Positions 37,001 to 44,473 are shown, counted from the first letter of the stretch. The stretch is 64,000 nt of DNA from Aliivibrio fischeri ATCC 7744 = JCM 18803 = DSM 507 (GCF_023983475.1 NZ_CP092712.1:1612001-1676000); one strand, 5' to 3'. The notes: a model not told the origin generated them from the letters alone. Made by a program: numbers and translations.

Positions 37001-37538
37001 AGACACCTTCTGCTTTTAACCACATGACAAAGCGAGCAAGGTGATATTGCTCTGGTAAACCAGCAGACTTAAAAATAATACCAAGGAATGCCATGCGAAC
37101 TTTATTACCAGCACCTGCACCTAACGTACCTGAAGCAGCGTAAAGCCCACCGTTACCTGCGGCAATAGAAGATAGCTCGTCAAAGTGTTTTACAATGTGC
37201 TCAGGTAAGTCTGCGGTTGAGCGTGCATTAGAGCCATTATTTAGCGTTTGGTTTGTCCAAAGAGTACGAAGCATTTTAGCAAGGTGAGATTTACCCGAAC
37301 CAAAGAAGCCACTGATCCATACGCCTGGTTGCTCATTGTTTGTCTTAAACGCTGACAAATAGTTGCTCAGAATGCTGTCCATGCCTTTGGCATAGGCACC
37401 ATCACAAACGAATGTACGCAGCTCATATTCCAGCGTGTCTAATGCACCTTTAGACAGGTCATCCTTTACTTGAGCAACCCCGTTGTTAGCCAAGCGGCTG
37501 CTAACAGGATCGTTAACGAAAATTTCACGGTTTAACAT
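34065..37538 (-). CDS. brxC: BREX ATPase BrxC
   Basis: The 1157-residue BrxC is the large AAA-type P-loop ATPase of BREX (PglY-like). Walker A is WISGFFGSGKSHLAKML (GFFGSGKS at 77-84) and Walker B is LTLVVLDEVQQYIGD (about 262-276). The N-terminus MLNREIFVNDPVSSRLANNGVAQV is characteristic of the family. Start and size match the E. coli protein closely. brxB lies 12 bases upstream. It is essential to known BREX systems, but its biochemical role is not settled. Confidence 0.95.
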   Translation of the reverse strand: MLNREIFVNDPVSSRLANNGVAQVKDDLSKGALDTLEYELRTFVCDGAYAKGMDSILSNYLSAFKTNNEQPGVWISGFFGSGKSHLAKMLRTLWTNQTLNNGSNARSTADLPEHIVKHFDELSSIAAGNGGLYAASGTLGAGAGNKVRMAFLGIIFKSAGLPEQYHLARFVMWLKAEGVFEQVKSFVEAKAKVKEGVDPWTKELKNLHVSPIMHDAVLQAIPGIGADMKEVREMLRAQYKIIDDVTNDEMVSAIVDAISNDGELPLTLVVLDEVQQYIGDNVQKAFDVQEVVETCSGASALKSKLLFVATGQSALSGMANLQRLMGRFQVPVQLEDTDVDAVIRKVILQKKPSAESAVRTVVDDNLGEISRHLRGSTIEHNKDDEQWMVPDYPLLPVRRRFWERILPALDRTGTGSQLRNQLRVVHEALKTTADKELGYVVPADFLYDQISTNLLQTGVISKEIYETISRKRGGDEDSQLQGRLLSLILLISKLPAEMEYGIHATVDTLSDLLLEDLHNDKHKLRPLVPKMLQQLEDEHEIMSRETGQGREFSLQTVESQAWYDEFRRQENDLMGNPQTLEAYRSKEIQRYITKQVAQARIVQGEVKEPRAINPSFDSELPTEATKRIYAWAPEQTEKQFNDLSRGADPDSATIYVYVPTIHRSELKNAIVALKAAENTLEVRGRATTEAGKDALQAMETRLSEAERAKKGFLNEIFSQIQVRLAGGQEVEGDTLAEQMQNAGALACQRLYNKFKMADSRGWAKVYNQASQLADPNALEAVDFNGEAHQQPVCAEVYRYIGAMKTGKDIRDNFKDAPYGWGNDVVDGALYAMLAAGVLRASDVQERPIDAKSLDRSSVTQTKFRPENVTLSKVQLIKVRGVVSTLLEEACNTGEEATKLPLAIINAKNVARSAGGDAPLPMAPSTALLSELEMHSGNQQLQKAFDSKEQLIGDFQQWKDQTHKAELRMKLWKKLTQAMEYCYPLAIYKELQQEQQAIITNRSLLSDPCPVKPLLDKATNELRTSLTAHRERYEEEHRACMSDLLADENWQKLDEAKRNEFLKKRNLDNIPSINIADEDSVFNSLDETSFNRWNDKVALLPGIFDAVLKDAISALQPKTKYHKLNKPLLENENDLQKWLVTIEQELRAELEKGPVVPQ

Positions 37539-37550
37539 TGAATAAAGCCC

Positions 37551-38099
37551 TTATGACGTTGCTGAAATGGCAGTTGCGTGATATCCCCAACCGTCTTTCG
37601 CATCTAATAATTGATAATTGTTATTTTGTACTTCACCTGGGAAGAAAACCACTAAACGACCAGTCACCTTTTCTGCTAACGACTCTACAACGCCCGATAC
37701 AGACGCAAAGCCAAACAAGGAGCCACAACCTAATAGAGTGATAACCCCATCTTCCGATTGGTTTGACTCGACTTTCTTTGTCAGTTCTTCAACTAGCTCA
37801 TCGGCGAAGTCATCGTATAACCCTTTAAGATACTCAGGATCTTCAAAGTAGGTTTCTTTGTAATCTTGCTCTGACATCCAGTTTTCAAAACTATGAGTCA
37901 AATCTAGCAGTTGCCATGGGTGATCATGCTTAACACACGCTTGTTCGAACTCTTCGACACGCGCACGTAGTTTTAGCTCGTCTTCTTTGTGGTAAACCAA
38001 AAAGATAGTTCGCTCATCAGCAGAGACTGCAACAGGCCACGGAATGCTTATGTGTTTTTCAAAGCTTGTTAGTAGTTTGGATAATCGATCTGACATCAT
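37551..38099 (-). CDS. brxB: BREX protein BrxB (DUF1788)
   Basis: The 182-residue DUF1788 protein has segments LLTSFEKHISIPWPVAVSADERTIFLVYHKEDELKLRARVEEFE and the C-terminal TGRLVVFFPGEVQNNNYQLLDAKDGWGYHA. BrxB is a small core BREX component without known enzymatic motifs. Its ATG overlaps the brxA stop by 4 bases (ATGA), implying coupled translation. Confidence 0.92.
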   Translation of the reverse strand: MMSDRLSKLLTSFEKHISIPWPVAVSADERTIFLVYHKEDELKLRARVEEFEQACVKHDHPWQLLDLTHSFENWMSEQDYKETYFEDPEYLKGLYDDFADELVEELTKKVESNQSEDGVITLLGCGSLFGFASVSGVVESLAEKVTGRLVVFFPGEVQNNNYQLLDAKDGWGYHATAISATS

Positions 38100-38875
38100 T
38101 CGTCCTCAGATTCATTAAATTCGGGCATAACTAGACCAGGGAAAGTCACTTCAACAATCTCACTTGCTTGTTTAAAGTTAATCAACCCTCTTAAAGAGGC
38201 TCTATGTGCTAGTTCAAACAGTCGCTCTTTATCTTGAGCCAACATGCGACACCAAAAACTATCGAACAAACGTTGACCACTAAGCCCATGGCAGTGAGCA
38301 AGAAATAGAGCATAAGCAACGTTCACGTAGCTTACTTCTGGGATTTCACGGTACTTCTTTGCTTTACCAGATAGGTATCCAGCTTGCGTCCAGGTGCCAT
38401 TAATATTTTGCGCAAATGATTTTAGTGATGCTGCACTGAAACGCTCAGGATCATCCTTCGATAAGAACGTTTCCATCGTCTCTCTAGCTAGGTGCTGACC
38501 AGGCTCAAGGCTTAGAATCATTTCTGCTGAACTACGCAAAAACGGATCTCTCGCCACAGCAAGTTGCAGCGCTAGAATCGGCTGTGATTCCTCATGTTGC
38601 TCCCACCAATCTCGAAACACTTGAAATAGGAAAATATCTGGTGATAAACCATACATTGAAGCCAGAGGTTGGAAACTGTACTTACGCGCATTTTCGCTTG
38701 GTTTTTGAAGGACATTGAATACTTCAATATCTTCTCTATAGTCTTCAAGTGTTGCGTTTTCAGGGCGTCCAAATAATAAGATCTTTAGCTCTTCAATCAT
38801 CATGCTACGAGATGTATGAGCACCGCTATTACCAAACTTAAAGCCTAGTGCTTTTAATTGAGCTTCATTATTCAT
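38096..38875 (-). CDS. brxA: BREX protein BrxA (DUF1819)
   Basis: BrxA is a NusB-like, DNA-binding core component. I place the start at 38875 (MNNEAQLKALGFKFGNSG), where ATG overlaps the brxR stop by 8 bases; in-frame upstream ATGs would add a non-homologous leader. That gives 259 residues. Family features are SRSMMIEELKILL near the N-terminus, MYGLSPDIFLFQVFRDWWE and YLSGKAKKYREIPEVSYVNVAYALFL. The latter two are typical of DUF1819. Confidence 0.92.
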   Translation of the reverse strand: MNNEAQLKALGFKFGNSGAHTSRSMMIEELKILLFGRPENATLEDYREDIEVFNVLQKPSENARKYSFQPLASMYGLSPDIFLFQVFRDWWEQHEESQPILALQLAVARDPFLRSSAEMILSLEPGQHLARETMETFLSKDDPERFSAASLKSFAQNINGTWTQAGYLSGKAKKYREIPEVSYVNVAYALFLAHCHGLSGQRLFDSFWCRMLAQDKERLFELAHRASLRGLINFKQASEIVEVTFPGLVMPEFNESEDE

Positions 38876-39758
38876 TGCTGTTACCTTCATAACCAGGAGC
38901 CAAACTCGCAGTCTCAACACCATAAATGGCTGCACTTTCTTCCAAAGCTAAGTGGTATTGCAGTGGGTTTAATTGATAAGTACTTGAGCAATCCACACTC
39001 CATTGGTTTAACAAATAGCCTACCAGCGCAGCACGGCATTCAACTTGAAGCTTGCCATTAACCATGCCGTAATCAAGCTCTATCGCTTCAGGGTGTTTTG
39101 CTGCTGGATGAGGAATAAAGGTTAAATCAACAATACGGTTCCACTGCTTGTCTGCTGAAATGGATTCTTTAGCACTATCGATTTCGTTCGAAGTAAGGAT
39201 CGCGGATTTCATGCGAGTAAGAACGAAATCACGAAAAGAGCTTGTCGAACGATCATAAGCACGAACATGCCAACGACTGCCGTTATTCGCAAGACTATGA
39301 GGCACAATTGTTCTTGTTGAGTTGCCTGAACTAAAGGAAACGTACTTAATCTTTAAGGCTGTCTTTTTGTGGATAGCACGCATAACCGCTGACAAGATAT
39401 CTGTTGAAGGTTTATTCAACTGCTGTGCCTGAACACAAACTTGGCTGTTTTCCAATTGGCTCGCTAATCCATCACCAAAACCTCTAGCAAGGCTCACTAA
39501 TACGGTCTCTGGATCGTGCTCAAACAGAGGCACAAACTGCTCTGTACGATGATAAGACTTTGATTGATGAATTAGCTCTAGGTTGCAAGGAGCGAACTCT
39601 TTGTAAGTGGCGAAGTCACGAGTTGCAGCGGCTAAACCTGTTTGGAATTTAGCGATGAGGTCTGCTCTAGCAATCTCGCCAAAATAACTCAAGCTAAAAT
39701 CAATAAAAGCTAAGCGCTCTCTTTGAGCGTGAGGTAACTGTTCGAGTTTTTTCATCAA
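38868..39758 (-). CDS. brxR: WYL-domain transcriptional regulator BrxR
   Basis: This 296-residue regulator has an N-terminal winged helix (about 10-60: RERLAFIDFSLSYFGEIARADLIAKF, with RDFATYKEF) and a WYL domain (about 130-200: LKIKYVSFSSGNSTRTIVPHSLANNGSRWHVRAYDR). A C-terminal WCX-like region follows. BrxR proteins repress or tune BREX expression in other proteobacteria and head the operon, as here. It is the first gene of the leftward operon, with a promoter predicted at 39787-39815. Met1 or Met2 could start. Confidence 0.9.
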   Translation of the reverse strand: MMKKLEQLPHAQRERLAFIDFSLSYFGEIARADLIAKFQTGLAAATRDFATYKEFAPCNLELIHQSKSYHRTEQFVPLFEHDPETVLVSLARGFGDGLASQLENSQVCVQAQQLNKPSTDILSAVMRAIHKKTALKIKYVSFSSGNSTRTIVPHSLANNGSRWHVRAYDRSTSSFRDFVLTRMKSAILTSNEIDSAKESISADKQWNRIVDLTFIPHPAAKHPEAIELDYGMVNGKLQVECRAALVGYLLNQWSVDCSSTYQLNPLQYHLALEESAAIYGVETASLAPGYEGNSNE

Positions 39759-39786
39759 AGGCTTCTATTCAGAATATATGGTACTA

Positions 39787-39815
39787 AATATACTCTAAAC
39801 ACAAGCATGGAACAA
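39787..39815 (-). promoter_or_regulatory. Predicted sigma-70 promoter of the BREX operon
   Basis: On the minus strand, TTGTTC (39815-39810) and TATATT (39792-39787) are separated by exactly 17 bases, ending 28 bases before the brxR start. The surrounding AT-rich sequence (about 39773-39800) has partial symmetry that could be the BrxR operator. No other leader feature is visible. Confidence 0.5.
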
Positions 39816-39870
39816 TCAAAATGATTAGATCATGTGATATAGAAGTGAGTTCTAAAGTCTAAAATCAATA

Positions 39871-40020
39871 GAAACAAGCAACGGGTGATGTGTTAAATGC
39901 GAGTTTCTTTAAAGCGCATCTAGAGAAGCGTTATTTGGGATAAGAGCTAGACGTTAATTCGTCACTTTACTTTGAGTAATTAAGAAAATGGATGTGGTTT
40001 TGGCTGCATCCATTTTTTGT
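39871..40020 (+). repeat. Right 150-bp direct repeat (second copy of carboxypeptidase 3' end)
   Basis: Matches 17580-17729 with about 14 substitutions and no indels. In the coding part it still spells KQATGDVLNASFFKAHLEKRYLG plus stop, and the seven differences there are all synonymous. This means the copy came from another functional carboxypeptidase gene, not from drift of a dead fragment. It includes an intact copy of the terminator hairpin. It has no start and is not itself a gene. Confidence 0.9.
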
Positions 40021-40155
40021 TCAAGGACTAATAAACCATTCCTCTCTCTCCTATTCTATTTGGGAATAGAACGAATACCGAGCTTTCCTTTATAAAATAA
40101 AAAAATCGCCCGTAGAATATTTCTTCTAATTCATCAAACTTAGAAGTGATCATCC

Positions 40156-41286
40156 ATGAAATACATCTGCATGACGTGTAATAAAGAATACGCACCGAAA
40201 CCTGAACTCATTAAATGTGAATGTGGCTCTGCCCTATGGGTTAAACCTCAAACGTCATTTAGTAAAAAAGATCTCATAGAAAATGAATTCACACCTAGAC
40301 GCTATTCTAGTGCTTTCCCAGTAAAAAAAGACGATATCAATATCACTTTCAATGAAACCATCACACCTCTTTGCCAAGCTGAAATATCAGGAACGCCAAT
40401 ACTGGTTAAACTCGATTCGCTACAACCAACAGGCTCATTTAAAGACCGAGGCGCATCTCTTGTAATCAACTACCTTAACAACCATGGAATAACGAGCATT
40501 GCTGAAGACTCAAGCGGTAATGGAGGAAGTGCTTATGCCGGTTATGCCGCTAAAGGAAAAATGCAATGCAATATATTTGTGCCTGCTGGTACATCCAAAG
40601 GAAAGACAACACAAACCCGATTATACGGCGCTAACTGTATTGAAGTAGAAGGAACAAGAGAAGATGTTGCTCGAGCGGCAATAGAGAGCAGCGTCACTCA
40701 TGGAAGTCATTATGTTGGGCATAACTGGCATCCGCTATTTATCGAAGGCGTCAAATCCATCGCTTATGAAATATGGGAACAATGTGGATATAAAGCTCCT
40801 GATAATTTTGTTGTTCCCGCAGGGAATGGAAGTTTACTCGCCGGAGCATATATCGGTTTCTCTGAATTATTAAAAGGCGGAGAAATAAGTAAACTCCCTC
40901 GCCTTTTTGGTATTCAAAGTGAAAGTATTCAGCCGTTCGTTCAAACCTTTAACAATAAAGAAATCAACATTACTTCAGAAGATACCATTGCTGAGGGTAT
41001 TAAGATTAAGCGTTCATCACGAATGAATGAGATCGCTCAATTTGTCAAAGAAACGGATGGAAATTTTATTAGTGTTAGTGAACAACAAATCCAATCAGCA
41101 TTAAAAGAAATGGGGGCACAAGGATACTTTATCGAACCAACATCAGCGACGGCATTTGCAGGAATCGCTCAGCTTATAAAAACACAAGAAATCAAACCTG
41201 ACGAACTCACCGTTGGTGTCGTAACCGGAAATGGACTCAAGGCAACAAACTCAATTGAACATTTAATCAATGATATGAGAGGTTAA
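40156..41286 (+). CDS. Threonine-synthase-like PLP enzyme with N-terminal zinc ribbon
   Basis: The 376-residue fold-type II PLP enzyme has a zinc-ribbon N-terminus (CMTCNKEY ... CECGSALW, Cys at about 5, 8, 21 and 23). The PLP lysine lies in LQPTGSFKDRGAS (about 96-100), with SSGNGGSAYAGYAAKGK and the phosphate loop FVVPAGNGSLLAG. Such proteins are annotated as threonine synthase, but many act as dehydratases or ammonia-lyases. The RidA gene 2 bases downstream, which hydrolyses reactive enamine/imine products of PLP dehydratases, argues for a lyase (inference). Probably cotranscribed with that gene; a LysR regulator converges. Confidence 0.85.
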   Translation: MKYICMTCNKEYAPKPELIKCECGSALWVKPQTSFSKKDLIENEFTPRRYSSAFPVKKDDINITFNETITPLCQAEISGTPILVKLDSLQPTGSFKDRGASLVINYLNNHGITSIAEDSSGNGGSAYAGYAAKGKMQCNIFVPAGTSKGKTTQTRLYGANCIEVEGTREDVARAAIESSVTHGSHYVGHNWHPLFIEGVKSIAYEIWEQCGYKAPDNFVVPAGNGSLLAGAYIGFSELLKGGEISKLPRLFGIQSESIQPFVQTFNNKEINITSEDTIAEGIKIKRSSRMNEIAQFVKETDGNFISVSEQQIQSALKEMGAQGYFIEPTSATAFAGIAQLIKTQEIKPDELTVGVVTGNGLKATNSIEHLINDMRG

Positions 41287-41288
41287 TA

Positions 41289-41666
41289 ATGAAATATATT
41301 CAAACTAAAAATTCATTAAAAGCAGCAGGACATTACTCTCAAGCAATAGTACATAATGGATTAATTTACGTATCTGGCCAATTACCAATTAACCCAAACA
41401 CAGGGGAAAAAATAAACGGTGATATAAGCCAACAAACCCGTCGTGTATTAGATAATTTGAACACAATTCTTGAAGAAGCAGGAAGCGATCTTCAACAAGT
41501 ATTAAAACTGGTTATCTACATTTCAGACATTGATATGTGGGACACGGTTAATGATATTTGCAAAGAATACTTTATGGACCATAAACCGGTGCGAACCATA
41601 GTACCAACCAGAGAACTGCACTTTGGATTAAAGATTGAAGTCGATTGCATCGCTATATGTGAATAA
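41289..41666 (+). CDS. RidA-family (YjgF) imine deaminase
   Basis: This 125-residue RidA-like protein has AAGHYSQAIVHNGLIYVSGQLPINPNTGE, TRRVLDNLNTILEEAG and the catalytic-region VRTIVPTRELHFGLKIEVDCIA. The conserved Arg that binds the iminoacid carboxylate is in PVRTIVP. The family hydrolyses 2-aminoacrylate or 2-iminobutanoate from serine/threonine dehydratases. It starts 2 bases after the upstream PLP enzyme, so it is presumably dedicated to that reaction. Confidence 0.9.
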   Translation: MKYIQTKNSLKAAGHYSQAIVHNGLIYVSGQLPINPNTGEKINGDISQQTRRVLDNLNTILEEAGSDLQQVLKLVIYISDIDMWDTVNDICKEYFMDHKPVRTIVPTRELHFGLKIEVDCIAICE

Positions 41667-41670
41667 CGCC

Positions 41671-42516
41671 TCATAGCTTAATATTGATGTGTTCAGAAAG
41701 AGCGGTAATGACTTTTTGAACTCGCTCTAACCGATAATTATTTTGTCTGGTGCATATATAGATGGGTCTAAAAAGCGGTTTGAGCTCGCTATATTGATAT
41801 AAATAACGCTCTTCTATATTTAATGCTTTTATTACCGAAAAAGGAATCAGTGCCGGAGCTGTCCCTTGTAATGCTAAATGGGCTGCTGCGGTATATGAAT
41901 CTAGCTCCATTATAGGGTTCACTTTTAAGGCTTCTAAAATAACCGACTGATGAGTATTCGCACTGTTTGTCAGATCGGTTGTTATCAATTCATTAGGTAG
42001 CTTATCCAAATGTTTGTTACTAACAACATAAAATGGTTCATCAAAAAGATGGAAGCTTAATAACCCATGCCCAGATGGTAAATACCCAGCACAAAGGCCT
42101 AATGTGGCTTTTCCTGATTTTACGTTTTCGACAATTCGTGGCGTGTGATTCGTTGTGACGGTCAAATTTGGATCATCATGAAAACATGTTGATAGCGCTT
42201 GGCTGAAATACCCTGCCACAAGCGTTTCAGAGCAATCAATTCTAAGTAAAGAATCATTCGCTAAGGCTTGTTGTTCATATATGCGCCCACAAAGTTCGCT
42301 AAATGTTGGAGCGATATTGTCAATTAGCGATTTAGCATCAGCCGTAAGCGTGACATAACGGCCATTTGGCTCTATTAATTTTTTCCCTAAACGCTTTTCT
42401 AGTTTTGTAATACGCTTACTCACCGCAGATTGACTAAGGTACAGTACGCTGCCTGTACGGCTCATTGTCTTCTCTTTACTTAAAACTAAAAGCGTTTCAA
42501 TGCCTTCAAGTAACAT
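41671..42516 (-). CDS. LysR-family transcriptional regulator
   Basis: This 281-residue regulator has the N-terminal helix-turn-helix MSRTGSVLYLSQSAVSKRITKLEKRLGKKLIE (about 17-48) and a C-terminal periplasmic-binding-like effector domain (LRIDCSETLVAGYFSQAL; LCAGYLPSGHG). It is convergent with the PLP enzyme-RidA pair, with 4 bases between stops. It probably controls that pair in response to an amino-acid effector (inference). Confidence 0.85.
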   Translation of the reverse strand: MLLEGIETLLVLSKEKTMSRTGSVLYLSQSAVSKRITKLEKRLGKKLIEPNGRYVTLTADAKSLIDNIAPTFSELCGRIYEQQALANDSLLRIDCSETLVAGYFSQALSTCFHDDPNLTVTTNHTPRIVENVKSGKATLGLCAGYLPSGHGLLSFHLFDEPFYVVSNKHLDKLPNELITTDLTNSANTHQSVILEALKVNPIMELDSYTAAAHLALQGTAPALIPFSVIKALNIEERYLYQYSELKPLFRPIYICTRQNNYRLERVQKVITALSEHINIKL

Positions 42517-42679
42517 CTCATTATCTTATGAAAATCAGGAATAGTTAACTCAGTTTATCTATGTTTTATGATGCTTGCAAAAAAGTTGGTGGGGAGTGAT
42601 TTGTTTATCAAACTTTGAAAACCATTCAGAGACAACCTTAAACGGGATTCATTTTGTAATTCGTTTTTGAGCATCACTT

Positions 42680-42781
42680 TATCCCCGACAAGGGATAAGA
42701 ACCGCTTTATCCTCGATCGGGGATATACATTGACTTATCCTCGATAGGGGATATATTATTAATTATCCTCTGCCGGGGATA
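42680..42781 (+). promoter_or_regulatory. Four HipB operators (TATCC-N8-GGATA)
   Basis: Four perfect matches to the E. coli HipB operator consensus lie at 42680-42697, 42708-42725, 42736-42753 and 42764-42781. Start-to-start spacing is 28, 28 and 28 bases. The last overlaps the expected -35 of a TATAAT -10 at 42790-42795. E. coli hipBA also has four such operators. The rightmost TATAAT lies only 7 bases before the first hipB ATG in the preferred region, so transcripts from it would be nearly leaderless. Confidence 0.9.
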
Positions 42782-42802
42782 TCACATAATATAATGGGGT
42801 GT

Positions 42803-43054
42803 ATGATGATTTATAATCCAAAGCAATTAGCTAACCACTTAAAGCTTATTAGAACCAAACACAATTTGACTCAAACAGAGCTTGCTAAAAAAGTTGGTGT
42901 AAAACAATCCACCCTATCTAGCTTTGAGAACCATCCTGAAACGACTCAGTTACAGACACTCTTTAAGATCCTTCATGCATTAGAAGTTCATTGCATTATT
43001 CAAGAGCAAGTTCCAACAAGTCACGAAGACAATCTAGACGATGAGGCATGGTAA
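42803..43054 (+). CDS. hipB: HipB antitoxin and operon repressor
   Basis: The 83-residue Xre-type helix-turn-helix protein (HTH about 20-60: LTQTELAKKVGVKQSTLSSFENHPETTQ) binds and inhibits HipA and represses hipBA through the upstream operators. ATG at 42803 or 42806 follows GGGGT; an upstream ATG at 42794 is less likely. The C-terminus ends ...DDEAW, keeping the terminal Trp of E. coli HipB (EQQNLEW), part of the tail linked to Lon degradation. The stop overlaps the hipA start by one base (TAATG). Confidence 0.93.
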   Translation: MMIYNPKQLANHLKLIRTKHNLTQTELAKKVGVKQSTLSSFENHPETTQLQTLFKILHALEVHCIIQEQVPTSHEDNLDDEAW

Positions 43055-44376
43055 TGGCTGTATTAATTGCATACATGAATGGTGAGCGTGTTGGAGAATT
43101 TACTAAACTCAGTAACGGTGCGCATCAGTTTCAATACGATAAATCATGGATTGAAAGCACGGTAGGAAGGCCTCTTTCATTATCCCTCCCCCTACAATAT
43201 CCAAAAATAACCAGTGATTGCGTTATTAATTACTTCGACAACCTATTACCTGATTTATCAGAAGTCAGAGATCGAATTGTTGCCAGATACCAAGCTAAAT
43301 CTCGTCAAACGTTCGATTTACTTCATGAAGTTGGTAAAGACAGCGTCGGAGCCATTTCTTTATTAACTGACGATGAAGAACCAAATACCAAACAACTGGA
43401 TTATGAAGTTTTAACTCCAGCACGGCTCAAACAAGTACTCTCAGCCTATCAGTCCAATATCCCATTAGGAATGTTAGAAGATGAATCAGACTTTCGAATT
43501 TCGGTTGCCGGAGCACAAGAAAAAACAGCATTACTCAAAATAAATAATGAATGGTGCATACCAAAAGCATCTACCCCAACAACACATATTATCAAATTAC
43601 CCATAGGTAAAATTCAGCAACCTAATGCAACTCTCGATATGAGTGATAGTGTAGAAAATGAATACCTGTGCATCCAATTAGCTAAGAAGTTAGGATTCAA
43701 TGTACCTAATGTTGAAATAATTCATTGTGATGGAATAAAAGCCATTGCTGTAGAACGATTTGATCGAAAGTGGATTAAAAATAACACCAAGCTATTAAGA
43801 TTACCGCAAGAAGATATGTGCCAAGCATTTGGATTGCCATCATCAATCAAATATGAAGCAGATGGAGGCCCAAGTATAAAAATCATTATGGATCTTCTTA
43901 TGGGCTCAAGCCAATCACTAAAAGATCGTGATGCTTTCATGCGATTTCAGGTATTTCAATGGTTAATCGGTGCAACAGATGGACACGCAAAAAACTTCTC
44001 AATTTTTATTAATGCACAAGGCAGTTATCACCTTACGCCCTTTTATGACATTTTATCCGCCTACCCAATCTTAGGCGGTAAAGGGATGAATATCCGCTCA
44101 CTAAAACTGGCAATGGGACTAACAGCATCGAAAGGAAAGAAATATCCTATTGATAAAATATACACACGTCATTTTATTGATACGGCTAAAGCTGTTGGAT
44201 TTGATACTGCGAGAATGGAGGAGATAATAAAAGAATTTGCGATAAATATGCCTAAGGCCATTAAGGAATTAGAAGCACAATTACCAAGCGATTTTCCAAA
44301 AAGTATCTCTGACAGCATATTCAGTAATGCATTAAGAATGGTAAATAAGATCGGCTTGAGTAATGATTTGCAGTAA
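43054..44376 (+). CDS. hipA: HipA toxin kinase (GltX-targeting family)
   Basis: From ATG 43054 the protein has 440 residues, exactly the length of E. coli HipA, and numbering coincides. Ser150 lies in RISVAGAQEKTA (autophosphorylation site), Asp309 in GATDGHAKNF (catalytic) and Asp332 in FYDIL (metal). HipA phosphorylates glutamyl-tRNA synthetase, triggering the stringent response and persistence. Gly22 and Asp291, the sites changed in the E. coli hipA7 allele, are wild type. Residue 86 is Thr where E. coli has Pro, a site of known high-persistence change. A terminator follows. Confidence 0.95.
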   Translation: MAVLIAYMNGERVGEFTKLSNGAHQFQYDKSWIESTVGRPLSLSLPLQYPKITSDCVINYFDNLLPDLSEVRDRIVARYQAKSRQTFDLLHEVGKDSVGAISLLTDDEEPNTKQLDYEVLTPARLKQVLSAYQSNIPLGMLEDESDFRISVAGAQEKTALLKINNEWCIPKASTPTTHIIKLPIGKIQQPNATLDMSDSVENEYLCIQLAKKLGFNVPNVEIIHCDGIKAIAVERFDRKWIKNNTKLLRLPQEDMCQAFGLPSSIKYEADGGPSIKIIMDLLMGSSQSLKDRDAFMRFQVFQWLIGATDGHAKNFSIFINAQGSYHLTPFYDILSAYPILGGKGMNIRSLKLAMGLTASKGKKYPIDKIYTRHFIDTAKAVGFDTARMEEIIKEFAINMPKAIKELEAQLPSDFPKSISDSIFSNALRMVNKIGLSNDLQ

Positions 44377-44440
44377 CGATGATTTAAGGCCTATCTTTAC
44401 TCGATAATCAGAGAATATCTAGAATGAATATAATTGATGG

Positions 44441-44473
44441 AAATGGATGCCGGTATTAACTGCATCCATTTTT
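44441..44473 (+). terminator. Terminator after hipA, similar to the carboxypeptidase terminator
   Basis: AAATGGATGC pairs with GCATCCATTT around an 11-base loop, then TTTT. Both arms and the T-run resemble the terminator inside the two 150-bp repeats (AAAATGGATG / CATCCATTTT), making it a third relative of that hairpin in this region. Confidence 0.75.

Larger units (their letters stand above)
17730..39870. mobile_element. BREX defence island between direct repeats
   Basis: This 22-kb segment between the two 150-bp repeats contains only defence-type genes plus a hipB remnant at its left edge. No integrase or transposase gene is visible inside, so movement probably occurred by recombination between flanking homologous sequence or with help from another element. 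The repeat pair, the hipB remnant and the displaced intact hipBA together show it was inserted into an ancestral carboxypeptidase-hipBA junction. The exact left breakpoint is probably near 17846, where hipB homology ends. Confidence 0.75.

Noticed and set aside
17730-39870. Search for an integrase or brxL inside the island
   Set aside because: No tyrosine or serine recombinase, transposase or Lon-protease-like protein was seen in any reading frame of useful length.
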